A stretch of DNA of 64,000 nt from positions 28,302 through 92,301 of the forward strand of contig JAYEVG010000059.1 of the NCBI GenBank assembly GCA_036346395.1, given 5' to 3'. The stretch is from Hsuehochloa calcarea. Its lineage: Eukaryota; Streptophyta; Magnoliopsida; Poales; Poaceae. A program made the translations under genes and the position numbers. Shown in pieces: positions 24,996 through 36,212 of the stretch. Positions within the stretch are counted from its first letter, which is position 1. Every line of letters begins with the position of its first letter. The notes beneath the pieces were generated by a model. The model was given only the letters and a program-made list of their open reading frames with translations. It was not told where the DNA came from and ran no database searches.

Positions 24996-25924
24996 TGTCG
25001 GTGTATTAGTACCGATCTTACGTAAAGATTGTTTGATTCGGGGGGTCTCCTAGAGATAAAATTACGCAGAGCGATTGACACGGGATTTTTATACAGGTTC
25101 AGGCCTTCTCCGGGGAGAATAACAACCCTACTCCTGTGTGTGTGTGGTATTGACTGTATTCTCGACAATCAAGCCAGAAACTAAGACTATTACAAAGAAC
25201 AGTGCTTGTCTTTCTCCTTGATTGTCCTAGATTGGCTCTTGTATATCTTGCCCTGTTTCGCCTCTCCTTTTGTCCTTCTGATTGATGCCTTTATATAGTC
25301 GTGAAGGAGTAGCCGTTTTCCCCTGCTGAAGAGGCGCCTAATCAAGTCAGTAATGGGCGCATGATGGCAGTAATTACCGGCGTAGTGGCTCCTTCACGCC
25401 GTTGGGCAGTTATCCTTCAGAGGTAATGGGGTATTTAAGCACTATTACTGCGCTGAATTATAGTGCACGAGGACCGTCTGGACTCCTTAATCAATTGGAC
25501 CCACTCGCTTGTAGGTGCTATTGATTATAAGGTGGTCGTGGTTGACTTGGTCGTAGTAGGACTTACGACTGGGTACAAGTCGTAGAAGAACTTACGACTA
25601 GGTACAGGTCGTAGAAGGACTTACGACTGGGCAATGGTCGTAGAAGGGCTTACGACTGGGTAATGGTCGTAGAAGGGCTTACGACCAGGTAATGGTCGTA
25701 GAAAGGGCTTACGACCAGGTAGTGGTCGTAGAAGGACTTACGACCATGACATAGTCGTAGTAAGACTTACGACTATGGGGGTGATTGTAGGAGAACTTAC
25801 AATCACTTGGTAGGCCTCTCCCTTATGAATATAAGGGGTACTTCTGGGGACTACGTGACATCATATTTACCCATAATAAGAATTACAGATAAAAGATAAA
25901 ATGAGGATTATCAGATCCTCGTCA
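24996..25924 (-). mobile_element. Tat-like gypsy LTR without matching flanks
   Basis: A 929-bp LTR that reads TGTCGGTGTATTAG...CCTCGTCA on the plus strand, nearly identical to the LTR at 43734-44597 except at one divergent block and in array length. The left flank is CCAAC and the right flank is GTGTG, so there is no target duplication. It contains the hairpin array at 25551-25804. Confidence 0.85.
25551..25804. repeat. 29-bp hairpin array, nine units
   Basis: Nine tandem units of a 20-bp inverted repeat, GTCGTAGAAGGACTTACGAC type, are separated by 9-bp spacers such as TGGGTACAA. The first arm (GTCGTA) and last arm (TACGAC) of each unit are complementary. The last unit is a compensated variant (GATTGTA...TACAATC) in which both arms changed together. 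Confidence 0.95.
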
Positions 25925-26189
25925 GTGTGCATACACAAATGTGTAATAAGATCATATGCACATATTCAAGTTTAACTTATGGTTGAGTTCAATCCTATAT
26001 TTTGGATCCGAGGAATGCAACAATATATAAGATTAAGATGTCGATTGCATACCTCGTTGTATTTCACCTTTATATCCAAATGAGACTACACAAAGATAAT
26101 ACTTGACAAGAGAATTAGTCTCATATTTGGATTTGTCATTAATCACCAAAACACTCCATTAACTCATAATGACGGGTCTAGATCTTTCA

Positions 26190-27113
26190 ATCTCCCCCTT
26201 TTTGGTGATTGATGACAAATCCATTATCAATAACAACATTTAGATATACATAGACATAAGATAAGAATTTAAACTAATGAACTATGTCTATGCATCATAT
26301 GAGGTGAAACATAAAGCATTAAACAAAATGCATATGAAAATATATTAATGCATTCTCCCTCTTTTGGCATTTTTAAACAAACCAAACATCCAAATGAAGA
26401 GTATTGATACAAACATTCTCCCCCTTTTGGCATAAATCACCAAAAAAACACAAGATAAATCTTAGCCAAAAGGAGCCTTTGCAAATCGATACCACTTGCA
26501 AAAAAAAAATCGAGGTTGGTCACAAAAAGTATGAATTGAACTTATATGACCAAGGGGGAATTTTGTTCTCAAGATATGAGAGGAGAAACAAAGATAGGCT
26601 ACAAACCTATTGATCATAACATTCTCCCATTTTAAATCAAAACATTGAGAACCACTTGAAATGATATCACTTGAAATGATAGTTGAAACACATTCAACTA
26701 ACCTCCCTTTTTTTTGAAAGAAATTTAGATAAACTCTCATTTTAATAATTTTCACAAACCATGTTGAGATGAAATCTATGCTTGTGAGAGATTTTCATAC
26801 AAATTTAGCAGAATTTCCTTTGTAAACAATGGATCCAAGGAGCATGACAATTGATAACAACAATAATCAATAACAGTAATCATCCAATCATATCTCATTC
26901 ACAAATCATATAAAGACAACTCATAATATAAAGGATCAACATTCTCACAGAGTAACAAAAAAATAGCATAGCCAAAGACAAGGTCATACAACCAAGTAGT
27001 CATAAAAGATATTACAATTGATGTCCATACAAGGTCTAATGACCTAAATAAAACCATGGCTACGCTTCTACAGAGGGTCTTGTGGAGGATCAACCGGAGG
27101 AGCAATAGGAGGA
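26190..27113 (-). other. Polypurine-tract region downstream of family A ORF2
   Basis: On the minus strand AAGGGGGAGAT abuts the 3' LTR at 26190. Further tract-like copies lie at about 26354 (CTCCCTCTTTTGG), 26418 (CTCCCCCTTTTGG), 26633 and 26702. Repeated polypurine tracts upstream of the 3' LTR are a described feature of Sireviruses. No gene is seen apart from the end of the ORF to the right. Confidence 0.7.
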
Positions 27114-28361
27114 TCACCAGGAGGACCACCAGGAGGAGAGCGAAGGCGACGCCGTCCAAACCGGACATGAGGAGGAAATCGCTCGCAAATCTAGCCGATA
27201 AGGCCGAGTCCGGCAAGTTGTTGGCGCTAAGTCCGGAAGTGGTGGCGCCTCAAAAGCATCCACCGCAGAGGAAGCATCCAGACGGGAAGATGTCGCTGCC
27301 TGGAAGGCCTCCTGAGATGCCTTCATCTCCAACAAAGTAGCATAAATTTGATCCATGGTTGCTTGGCCTTGTGGAGGAGCAGCAGCAGGAGCAGGATCAG
27401 CTTCTGGTTCTTGAGCTGGAGGAGGCTGAAAGCTCGCTGGTATTGGAGGACCTTCTCTTGGCTTATAGAATTTATGGGTTGAAGGTGTAGCTCCATTGTT
27501 ATCAGTCTGTCGAATAATCAGGGCTATAATATATGGTGCAAAGTTTATCCTCTTGACCCGATCATTCTTAGTGCCCGCTATCTCCCTTATAATGACATCA
27601 ACGACATCAAATTTCCTTCCATGCATAATGCAATCCAAAATGTTCCAAACATGTCCCCTTATTGCATCATAATTCCCACTTTTTGGTAATATGGTATGAT
27701 TGATTATCCGATTCACCAAGCTAGGAATAGGAAGAAGTCTGGTTATCTTACCAGGGACTAACCTTTGTGTAGTGTCATAGAATTCAGTCCAAGCTGAAAG
27801 AGGGAGAACTGGTCTATCATAAATTTGCTCAAATCCGCTTGACTGGATATCCAAAGTATTTTCAAAGGCACGTTTTGAGCAAGAGTATCTGACAGTCCCT
27901 GTCATCCAAGTAAGCTCAGAGAAGTCTGAGGGAATGTGCACTGTGGCATAAAATTGGCGAATGATCTCATCACTGTAATTGCATCTCAGTGCCACAAAAT
28001 TATGGATCCCAGCTCGCTGAAAGAGCCTATAAGTACCCTCATACTTGTCAAGCCCATTTAGATAAGACCAATTGATGCACTTATGATCAGCAAATGGCTT
28101 GTTGGGTCCATAGAATAGATCAAATACTTGCCTCTGAAAATTTGTATGAAAACGAGGGTCATCACAATTGCCAGGAAGAGAATACTGATTCTTAAGCCGA
28201 AGAAGGGTGTAATCATCTGCTGTTAGTGACTTAAGATCAATCTCAAGTTCTTCAGACTCTCCCAACTCATCATCAGATTCTGACTCAGAGCCTTCACCCG
28301 ATGCACTCGCTTCAGTTTCTGAATTCTGAGAGGACTCCCTTTGGTCCTCAATTGCTTTCAT
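27114..28361 (-). CDS. Extra ORF of family A, plant transposon-protein domain
   Basis: A 415-codon frame. Residues 1-50 are acidic and serine-rich. Residues about 50-260 resemble the domain Pfam calls putative plant transposon protein (PF20167, Transposase_32), with DYTLLRLKNQYSLPG, FNxQRQVFDLFYGP and GHVWNILDCIMHGRKFDVV-like stretches. A Pro/Ala/Gln-rich linker (about 300-345) and a helical segment (DQIYATLLEMKASQEAF) follow; the last 40 residues look frameshifted. No signal peptide or membrane segment is visible. An upstream ATG at 28450 (MPKTKDTVTKHY) is one base out of phase and may be the original start. It lies between gag and the 3' LTR, where some Sireviruses carry an envelope-like ORF. 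Its function is unknown. Confidence 0.7.
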   Translation of the reverse strand: MKAIEDQRESSQNSETEASASGEGSESESDDELGESEELEIDLKSLTADDYTLLRLKNQYSLPGNCDDPRFHTNFQRQVFDLFYGPNKPFADHKCINWSYLNGLDKYEGTYRLFQRAGIHNFVALRCNYSDEIIRQFYATVHIPSDFSELTWMTGTVRYSCSKRAFENTLDIQSSGFEQIYDRPVLPLSAWTEFYDTTQRLVPGKITRLLPIPSLVNRIINHTILPKSGNYDAIRGHVWNILDCIMHGRKFDVVDVIIREIAGTKNDRVKRINFAPYIIALIIRQTDNNGATPSTHKFYKPREGPPIPASFQPPPAQEPEADPAPAAAPPQGQATMDQIYATLLEMKASQEAFQAATSSRLDASSAVDAFEAPPLPDLAPTTCRTRPYRLDLRAISSSCPVWTASPSLSSWWSSW

Positions 28362-28511
28362 TCTTCCTCTTGCCCTAAGGGAGGATTTCTCGAAGATGAT
28401 TGGCCGGCATCTGAATAGTGCTTCGTGACAGTATCCTTTGTCTTAGGCATCTTCAAAAACAAGAATGAATGGAGTGTCAAAGGTAGATTAAAAAGGAGAT
28501 GAAAATTTTTG

Positions 28512-29098
28512 TTTCTGTCAGGACAATCGGAATCTCCGCAATTTGAACGCTGGAACTACCGCAGGTGGAAGTTCCGCGTTTTTCAACGGCGGAAGTTCCG
28601 ATTATCCTGGGCCGATTCTAGAGCAATGAGATTTTTGGGATTTTCAGTATTTTTGATGGATTGAGTCCATGGAATCGATGCATATACATCATACAATATT
28701 GAATAAACCTATTTGCTCAAGAATTTACCACAGATTTCAACTACATTTGCACTTCCCCCAAATTTTCAAACCTAGGGTTCATGAGAGGCATAAATCCAAA
28801 GGGGATTGAAAATACCTTGAGGAACGAGTTGAATGAACCCTGGAGAATCAAATGACCGGATGAGATTGAAGAAAAACTGAAGAACAAACAATATTTTCGG
28901 TGGAGTTTTTGGGAGAGAAGAGGAGGGCTCGGGACAGAAGAGAACGGCGGCTGGAGAGAGAGTGAGAAGCGGAGGAACCGCAGGGAATTAAAGCCTCTCA
29001 ACTGCCGAAAAACGGAAGTTCCACATTTCAACAGCGGAAGTTCCGGAAATCGGAAGTTCCGCGCTTGGGAGGCCGGAAGCTCCGATTATCCTGACACT
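28512..29098. repeat. Palindrome-rich module bounded by inverted repeats
   Basis: A block of about 585 bp has TGTCAGGACAATCGGA at its left end and TCCGATTATCCTGACA at its right end, an imperfect inverted repeat. Next to each end lie four copies of the CGGAA-S-TTCCG type palindrome (about 28523, 28545, 28567, 28589; 29012, 29030, 29047, 29075). Between them is unremarkable sequence. The same motifs fill the family A LTR (32050-32460) and the LTR at 37490-39093. Confidence 0.65.
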
Positions 29099-29858
29099 TC
29101 GGGAAAGATCTTAGAATTTGATATTTATGCAAATGATCCCTAGTTTTGCACTCAAATAAATGCCATTCAGGATCATTATGCATTGAAGAGACTAATGCCT
29201 ATCTAAGAAAATAATTTTTATAAATTAAGTTTTGATTTTGCAAATGAAACTTCATTTTCATGAAATTATTCAAAACAAACTAAAAAGCATTTGGTTGATT
29301 TTAAAGCATCCAATTTTATGTATGAGTCGTAAATACCATTTTGAACCTTTTCATATGAATAATTTTGGTTCATATGGAAAAACTCACTTAAGATAGGTTT
29401 TTCTAAAGCCAAAACCTTTGGTAAATCTTTGAAAAGCATTTGTATACCTCTTACAACTAGTTTTTCAAAGAATTACTAATAATTATAAAATATTTGGCTT
29501 TTGGCTAAAAGGCTCAAATTTTTTAAAACAATACTAGCACTTAATTTATTTGGGCACACATAGGGATGTGATATACATGACTATGATTTAGCACTCCCCC
29601 TTAATGTGCCACTACCATCTTGCTCAAGATATTAATAATGAACATAGAGCAAGAACACCCCTTTTAATATGATTTTCATGAAATGCAACCTACACAAGGC
29701 ATAAGGGGCTAGATACTTCAATATAAGTACTTGTTACCGTAAGGGCATTGGTTCTTGATATGAAGTGATAATCCTCAAGCTTGGCTCCAATTTTTATATA
29801 TGATGAAATCCATCTTTATATGAATAAGCCAAGCCTCCAATGTCTCTTCAAGTACCTA
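29099..29858. other. Non-coding stretch where pol should be
   Basis: AT-rich, with no coding sequence. One polypurine-like copy, GCACTCCCCCTTAATGTG, lies at about 29591-29608. In an autonomous copia element protease, integrase, reverse transcriptase and RNase H would follow gag here; none is visible. Confidence 0.6.
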
Positions 29859-31172
29859 TTAAGCATTAAAGCGCATTTTGGTACCCAAAACTTGGTTGGG
29901 TCCACGAATGTTAGTCACAATAGATTTGGGCACCCAAATGGCCCTCATAATAGTTTTAGGTGAACTAACATTCCTAGCAAATACATTGCCATTAATATCC
30001 TTTCTAAGCAAATAATGATCATTATAAATAACGGGCTTAGGAGTGATACCTTTGGGACAATCCTTACTAAGATGTCCCTTTTCTCGGCAATTGTAGCAAG
30101 TTCGATATTGATGTTCATCTTTTGCTTTCTTTACTTGCTTCTTGCCGGTTTGCCTCTTCTTTGTATGTCTAGTCTTGACATTCACTTGATTTGGGCACAC
30201 CGAGGCAAAGTGGCCCTTCTTGTTGCAACCAAGGCACTTGACATATTTCTTCATATGTTTTTGCTTGCTCAATATTTCGTCAAGAGTGGCCTTCCCTTTT
30301 AGGCTTCTTTCCAAGTCATTCTTCAAATTTTTGACTTGGGCCTTGAGCTCATTGGTTTCCTCTACAATGTTAGTATTGACAAGCATAGAGGAAATGGGAG
30401 CATCTACTTTTGAGCTACAAGGCATATCAATTAAATCCTCACATGAGGTGGATACACTAACCTTAGATGAAATGCATGAGATAGAAGCTATACATGGCAA
30501 ATCATCTAATAAATTACATTCAATGCCTATATCCACCTTAGAGCTCTTTAGATTATTTAGGAGGACAGCTTCATGTTCATCTTTTAGAACATCATAATCA
30601 TTTTGAAGAGAGACATACTCTTTCTTCAAAACTTTGAATTTTAGTTTCTCCTTTGCTAAATATTCATTGAGCTCTTCTAGCATATCCATCAACTCATCAT
30701 ATGAAGGCTCATCGTTATCATTTACCTCATTATTAACTTTAGCCATAAAACATTGAGTTGATGAAGATGGAGTTGAGGACTCGTCATTGTCGGAGCTAGA
30801 AGTTGAGCATTCTTCATCCGACATCCATTCCTGTGTGCAATCTTCACTAGTAGAAGTGGACAATTCATATTTATCTTGAATTTTGGTCTACATCTCATGA
30901 GCGCTCTTGAGATTGCATATGGCATCAAAAATATCTATACTCAAAGCACTAAATAAAACGTTAGTAGCTTGAGCATCGAGATACGAGCATTTCTCTTCCT
31001 CATTGGTTGGAGCAAGAGGATCCTTTGGAGGAGAAAAGCCCGCATCTACAATCCGCCATATATTTAGGCCCATGGCCTTAAAATAATAAATCATGCGGAT
31101 TTTCCAATAGGCATAATTTGTGCCATAAAAAATAGGTGCTTCACCTAGGTGCACTAAATCTCTAGTTGCCAT
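29859..31172 (-). pseudogene. Family A gag with internal deletion and one stop
   Basis: From ATG 31172 (MATRDLVHLGEAPIFYGTNY) a single frame runs 438 codons, broken by one TAG at 30888-30890, where a tryptophan codon is expected. The N-terminal YWKIRM box and the start of the gag polypeptide (to HEM) are present, but the capsid core that normally follows is missing: the frame passes straight into an acidic Ser-rich stretch (STSTSEDCTQEW) and a coiled-coil-like region. Two CCHC knuckles follow, CLGCNKKGHFASVC and CYNCREKGHLSKDC. The frame ends with repeats of the WVPKS type usually found just before protease. Without capsid or pol this copy could not move by itself. Confidence 0.8.
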
Positions 31173-31215
31173 CCTTTACTCTCTAGACGGTTAAGTCTAA
31201 TAAATGAGAGACCAA

Positions 31216-31227
31216 GCTCTGATACCA
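31216..31227 (-). other. tRNA primer binding site, family A
   Basis: The plus strand GCTCTGATACCA is the exact complement of TGGTATCAGAGC, two bases inside the LTR start at 31230. It shows that the element is on the minus strand with its 5' LTR on the right. Confidence 0.9.
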
Positions 31228-32759
31228 CTTGTAAGATCGAGGTGGCCGACTAGAGGGGGGTGAATAGGTGGTTTTAAAAATCTTTCGCGCTAAACCAATA
31301 TATAAATGCGGAAGTTAATAGCGAATTGGTTTTGCTCAATTAAAACCTAAATCAACTAGGCTCAACTAAGTGCACCGACAATATGAACACAATACAATAT
31401 GAGCAATCATACAAGATATATAAGCAATTAAAGCAAGAATGTAAATTGCTCAAAGTAAAGCACAAGTAAAAACAAGATGACACGATTATGTTTTACCGTG
31501 GTGTTCGGAGACTTGCCGGTCTCCCCTAATCCACGTTGAGGTTAGCCCAAACAAATTAGACCGGCTCCAATAATTAAGCCAACACCTCCGAGGTAAGTCC
31601 AAACACTTGGACCAGTTCCTAACCGAACCAACACCTCACTCAACTATGGTTGCTCTTCCTCCACTCCGGAGATGGTGAGCACCAAACCACTCACAAACCG
31701 CCGGTCTTCTCACAAGCTTCTTGAGAAGATCACACGCACGACCTCCACGCCGCCTAGGTGTCGGCAAACACCAAGAGTAACAAATCCGAACTTTCACTTG
31801 AACTAATCAAGTGTCAACGCTCACATGGATACACAATCCACTACCTAAGGCAACACATGCACTTAGGGTTTACTCTCTAATCTCACCAAGTGCAACACAT
31901 GCACAAAAGAGAATAGAGGCTTGCTCTTAGCTCAAAGAATGAGTATATCACTTGACAATAGCACCAGTAACCTCTCCCAACCGGCCAAGGTGGCTATATA
32001 TAGCCCACACACAAAAACTAGCCGTTGGGAGGCAAACCCTTGAAAAATCAGGGAAATCGGAAGTTCCGCCATGTAAAGGCCGGAACTACCGCATGTGAGA
32101 GAAAAGCACAGCAACGGCTATGTCAGACGAGAAACTAGCCGTTTGATTTTTAGTGCGAAACTACCGCCAATCAATTTGCGGAAGTTCCTATCTTCGGAAG
32201 TTCCGCTCAAAACATAGCGGAACTACCGCACATCCAAATTTTGGCTAAGTCCCAAAATGGTGCTTCTCTGGAAAAAACGAACCGCCGAAATTTCGAAGCA
32301 ACCGATAATCGGAACTTCCGCTCATACCACAGCGGAACTTCCGCACCTCGAGAAATCGGCTAAGTCCCAAAACCGGATGCAATCTGGAAAAAATATTCCG
32401 CTGGAAATCGGACCGTCCGGACTGCGGAACTTCCGTAGTTACACAACCGGAACTTTCGATTATCCTGAGAGAAAACAGCAATGGCTTTTTCAACAACTTC
32501 AATTGCAAGACACATTTGCCAATTGATAAGCCATGCCAACAAGGATCACAAGCAAGATTCCCAACAAGTTGCAAAACACATTTGCCAACTTTTGGAATCA
32601 TACCACAAGGAAAAAGGTACATGGACTTACACCATTTGCAAAACAAATTTGTAAACTTAACTCACATGCTACAAGAAATCAAACATGAGCATCAATTATT
32701 TGCAAAACACATTCGCAAATAACAGCATCATACCATAAGACTAAAGTGCATGGACTTCA

Positions 32760-33642
32760 TGATGAGTCACGGCGGCCCGATCTTCCGATAGGTTCGATTT
32801 GGTTCGTCGTGAGAACGTTGACGCTTTGAGGCTTCCGACCAACAGATCGTCACCTCGCAATGCGCTACACCCGCACGTCTGTCGTTATCGACCACGTTTG
32901 CACGCGATCGACCTTACCACGAAGGTTATTGTTCCTGCAAGCAATCGAAGCAACTCACAAGAACAAGGTAGATGTAATCTGAACTGTATTGCGGATATGG
33001 ATGAAGTTTACAAGTGGGGTTCCTCAAACCGATAATCGCGAAACCGCAATTGGCGTAATAATCTAAGAAAACCCCTCTAAACTATGGCGGCCATCGATAT
33101 ATATAGGGAACGTGAGGAGGTTGACCTAGGGTTGTGCGGTAGTGGGATGAAGCGTACACAACCCGGACTCGACCTCGTTACGCTTACAAAGTCTTATTTA
33201 GTTTCCAAACGGTGACGCAAAGACCTTGTGTTGCGATTTCGTCGAAGATCCGGTCGAGGATCGGTCCTAGGGTGGTCTTGAGGAGTCCATGCTATCTTTG
33301 GTCGTAGATTGTGTCCAACGAGTATCGTGCTTGCTTTTCCGGTCGAGATTGCTCCAATCGAATTAGCTAGTCGTGAGGTCTTCTTGTAGTGGTCGAGATC
33401 TTCTTGCAAAGGGCCGTAGACCTTCTTGAACCGGGTCGTAGTCCTAGATTCCCGAGTACAAGTAAATCTTCTCCATTAGGCAAGATCATAGAGTTCTCAA
33501 ATAATACACTCATTTCTATAAACGACTTTACCGATCGATTAAGTGATGTGCTCTAGCTCTTGTCATAGGACCGTAGTTCAAAGCACCCAGATCTGGAGGG
33601 TCTTGTGTCATGCGTGTATCCGAAGGAGGGATGTCCTCATCA
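32760..33642 (-). repeat. 3' LTR of the gypsy element
   Basis: An 883-bp LTR matching 41876-42746 and, reversed, 10928-11807. In minus-strand reading its first part is coding (the tail of pol). Confidence 0.95.
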
Positions 33643-34560
33643 TACTCCCCCTCTTGAATTGGAGTTGTCCTCGACTCAAGCTCATCTTCTTCTCCCACGT
33701 ATGGTTTCAAATCTGAAATGTTAAATGTGGGGCTAACCCCAAAATCTGCAGGTAATTCTAATTGATATGCATTATCATTTATCTTCTTAATTATCTTAAA
33801 CGGTCCTTCAGCTCTAGGCATTAACTTTGATTTTCTTAATTCCGTAAACCTATCCTTTCTCAAATGAACCCAAACTAAATCACCTGGTTCAAATTTGACA
33901 ACTTTCCTACCTTTACTTCCAAAGAACCTTATACCTTTCACCATATGCTCTATATTCTCTTTAGTGGTTTCATGCAACTTGAGAATAAATGCAAGACACT
34001 TCTTAGCATCTAGATTAATTTTTTCAGAGGTCGGTAAAGGTAGTAAATCAATAGGAGCACTGGGTTAAAACCATACACTACCCGAAATGGACTTACCTTG
34101 GTGGTGGAGTGTATCGACCTATTGTAAGCAAACTCAATATGCGGTAAACACTCTTCCCACATCTTCAAGTTCTTCTTTAAAATAGCCCGCAACATGGTGG
34201 ATAACGTGCGGTTGACAACCTCCGCTTGTCCATCACTTGGGGATGGCATGTAGTAGAGAATGCAGACTTTGTCCCCAATTTATTCCAAAGTGATCTCCAA
34301 AAGTGGCTCAAAACTTCGCATCACGATCCGAGATAATAGTATTGGGCACTCCATGTAAGCTTAATGATTTCTGAAAAACAAATCACTATGTTTGTAGCAT
34401 CATCGCTCTTGTGACAAGATATAAAATGTGCCATTTTAGAAAATCGATCCACTACTACAATTATACTATCTCTCCCCTCTTTGTCCTAGGCAACCCTAAA
34501 ACAAAATCCATAGAAATATCCTCCCAAGGCGCTTAGGAATAGGAAGAGGCATATAAAGTC
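33528..34560 (-). pseudogene. Gypsy integrase, frameshifted, tail inside LTR
   Basis: The core is seen in pieces: a DSIIVVVDRFSKMAHFI box (about 34430-34480), a region like SHFWRSLWNKLGTK (about 34270-34315) and VVNRTLSTMLRAILKK (about 34170-34215), followed by HIEFAYNRS. The C-terminal domain (33977-33528) has GDLVWVHLRKDRF, KLMPRAEGPFKI and FNISDLKPY. Integrase inserts the cDNA into host DNA, and this tail helps DNA binding. The frame crosses the LTR boundary at 33642, so the last residues (DIPPSDTRMTQDPPDLG to HHLIDR) are encoded by the LTR. Several frameshifts between 34000 and 34560 make it inactive. Confidence 0.85.
33643..33658 (-). other. Polypurine tract of the gypsy element
   Basis: On the minus strand TTCAAGAGGGGGAGTA abuts the LTR start TGATGAGGAC. 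Confidence 0.8.
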
Positions 34561-34789
34561 CATGTGGAAGGAGACGGACTTAGCTTTGTTGCATGTAGTG
34601 CAATGAGCTACGAGCGCCGACATCACGCCTCATCTTTGGCCAAAAGAAGTGGGTGGCCAGCACATCTTCTGCCTTCTTTGCTCCAAAATGCGCCATCAAA
34701 CCTCCTCCATGTGCCTCTCAGAACAACAAAAGACGAACAGAGCTAGCTGGGACGCGTAGCTTGTTAGCACGATATACCAAACCATCATT

Positions 34790-36212
34790 CAAACACATAG
34801 TTATTCCATGTCTTCCTCCTTTACAATGTTCAAGCACTTCCTTAAAGTCCAAATCGGTGACATATAAACTCTTAATGGCCTCCAAACCAAAAATCTTATG
34901 GTCAAGTTGAGATAACATGGTATAACGCCTAGAGAGCGATCAAGAATCACATTATCCTTACCTTTCTTATGCTTTATAACATATGGGAATGACTCAATAA
35001 ATTCTACCCAGCTTAGCATGTCGCTTATTCATTTAGCTTGACTTATAATATGTTTTAGCGATTCATAATCCGAATGTATAACAAATTCTTTGGGCCATAG
35101 ATAATGCTGCCAAGTTTGAAGCACTTGAACTAAAGCATACAATTCCTTATCATAGGTGGAATAATTCAAACTAGGCCCATTTAGTTTTTCACAAATATGC
35201 AACTGGTTTACCTTCTTGAATCAATACATCACCTATCCCAATCCCACCGCATCACATTCAATTTCAAAAGTCTTACCAAAATCAGGAGTTGGAGTAGGGG
35301 TGCTTGGGTGAGCTTCTCTTTCAACAAGTTGAATGCCTTCTCTTGTGCAGTCCTCATTGGAAAGGCACTCCTTTCTTTGTCAATTCATTCAATGGTGTGG
35401 CAATGGTGTCAAATTCGCACAAAGCTACCGATAGAATCCAAAGAAGGCGCGGCCACTTTGGATGGCTACAATCTTTGTCTCATCCACCTCAATGCCCTGT
35501 GGTGTCACAACATAACCAAGAAATGCAACTCGATCGGTGCAAAAGGTGCACTTCTCGAGGTTACCAAACAAACGCGTCGCCTCTCAAAGCATTAAAAACA
35601 GACGATATGATTTAAGTGTTGCTCATGTGACTTGCTAAAAATCAAGATATTATCAAAGTAAACCACCACAAATTTTCCAATGAAAGGACGAAACCTCGCT
35701 CATCAAACGCATAAAAGTACTAGGTGCATTAGTTAGACCGAAAGACATCACTAACCACTCATATAATCCGAACTTAGTTTTAAAAGCGCTTCCATTCATC
35801 TCCTAATTTCATTCTAATCTGTGGTAACCACTCCGCAAGTCAATCTTTGTGAAAATAATAGAACCACTCAATTCATCTAGCATGTCGTCTAGCCTTGGGA
35901 TAGGATGACGATACCTTATAGTAATGTTATTAATAGCTCGCAATCAACACACATACGCCAACTACCGCCTTTCTTAGGAACCAAAAGAACCGAACAAAGA
36001 CAAGGACTAAGGCTTTCTCTTACGCACTCCACGGTCCAAAAGATCTTGGACTTGTCGTCAATTTCCTTAGTCTCCTCTGGATTGGTCCTATACGCAAAGC
36101 ACGGTTTGGCAAAGTCGCTCCTGGGATCAAATCAATTTGATGCTCAATTCCTCGAATAGGTGGTAATCCCGGGGGTACCTCAGTTGGATCTTCTTTATTG
36201 ACATAACTCAAC
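34790..36212 (-). pseudogene. Gypsy reverse transcriptase-RNase H, catalytic change
   Basis: The start is marked by EVPPGLPPIRGIEHQIDLIPGA-like sequence (36180-36110). The palm box reads VVYFDNILIF (about 35640-35670), where the second aspartate of the YxDD site is asparagine. Downstream are FLGYVVTPQGIEVDETK (about 35475-35525) and, near the end of RNase H, VEFIESFPYVIKHKKGKDNV (about 34950-35010). The frame is broken many times. This domain copies the RNA into cDNA in the particle; the changed active site and frameshifts rule out activity here. Confidence 0.85.

Larger units (their letters stand above)
24759..26189 (-). repeat. 3' LTR of copia family A, with nested LTR
   Basis: It starts TGTAAGATCGAGGTGGCCGAC at 24759, the same as the right LTR at 31230, and ends at TAGATCTTTCA, next to a polypurine tract. 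Without the nested Tat-like LTR (24996-25924) it is only about 500 bp, against about 2.2 kb for the right LTR, so it has lost most of its middle, including the CGGAA-S-TTCCG cluster. Confidence 0.75.

Noticed and set aside
25551..25804. CRISPR-like regular repeat array
   Set aside because: The repeats are hairpins inside a plant LTR, spacers are only 9 bp and similar to each other, and there are no cas genes.
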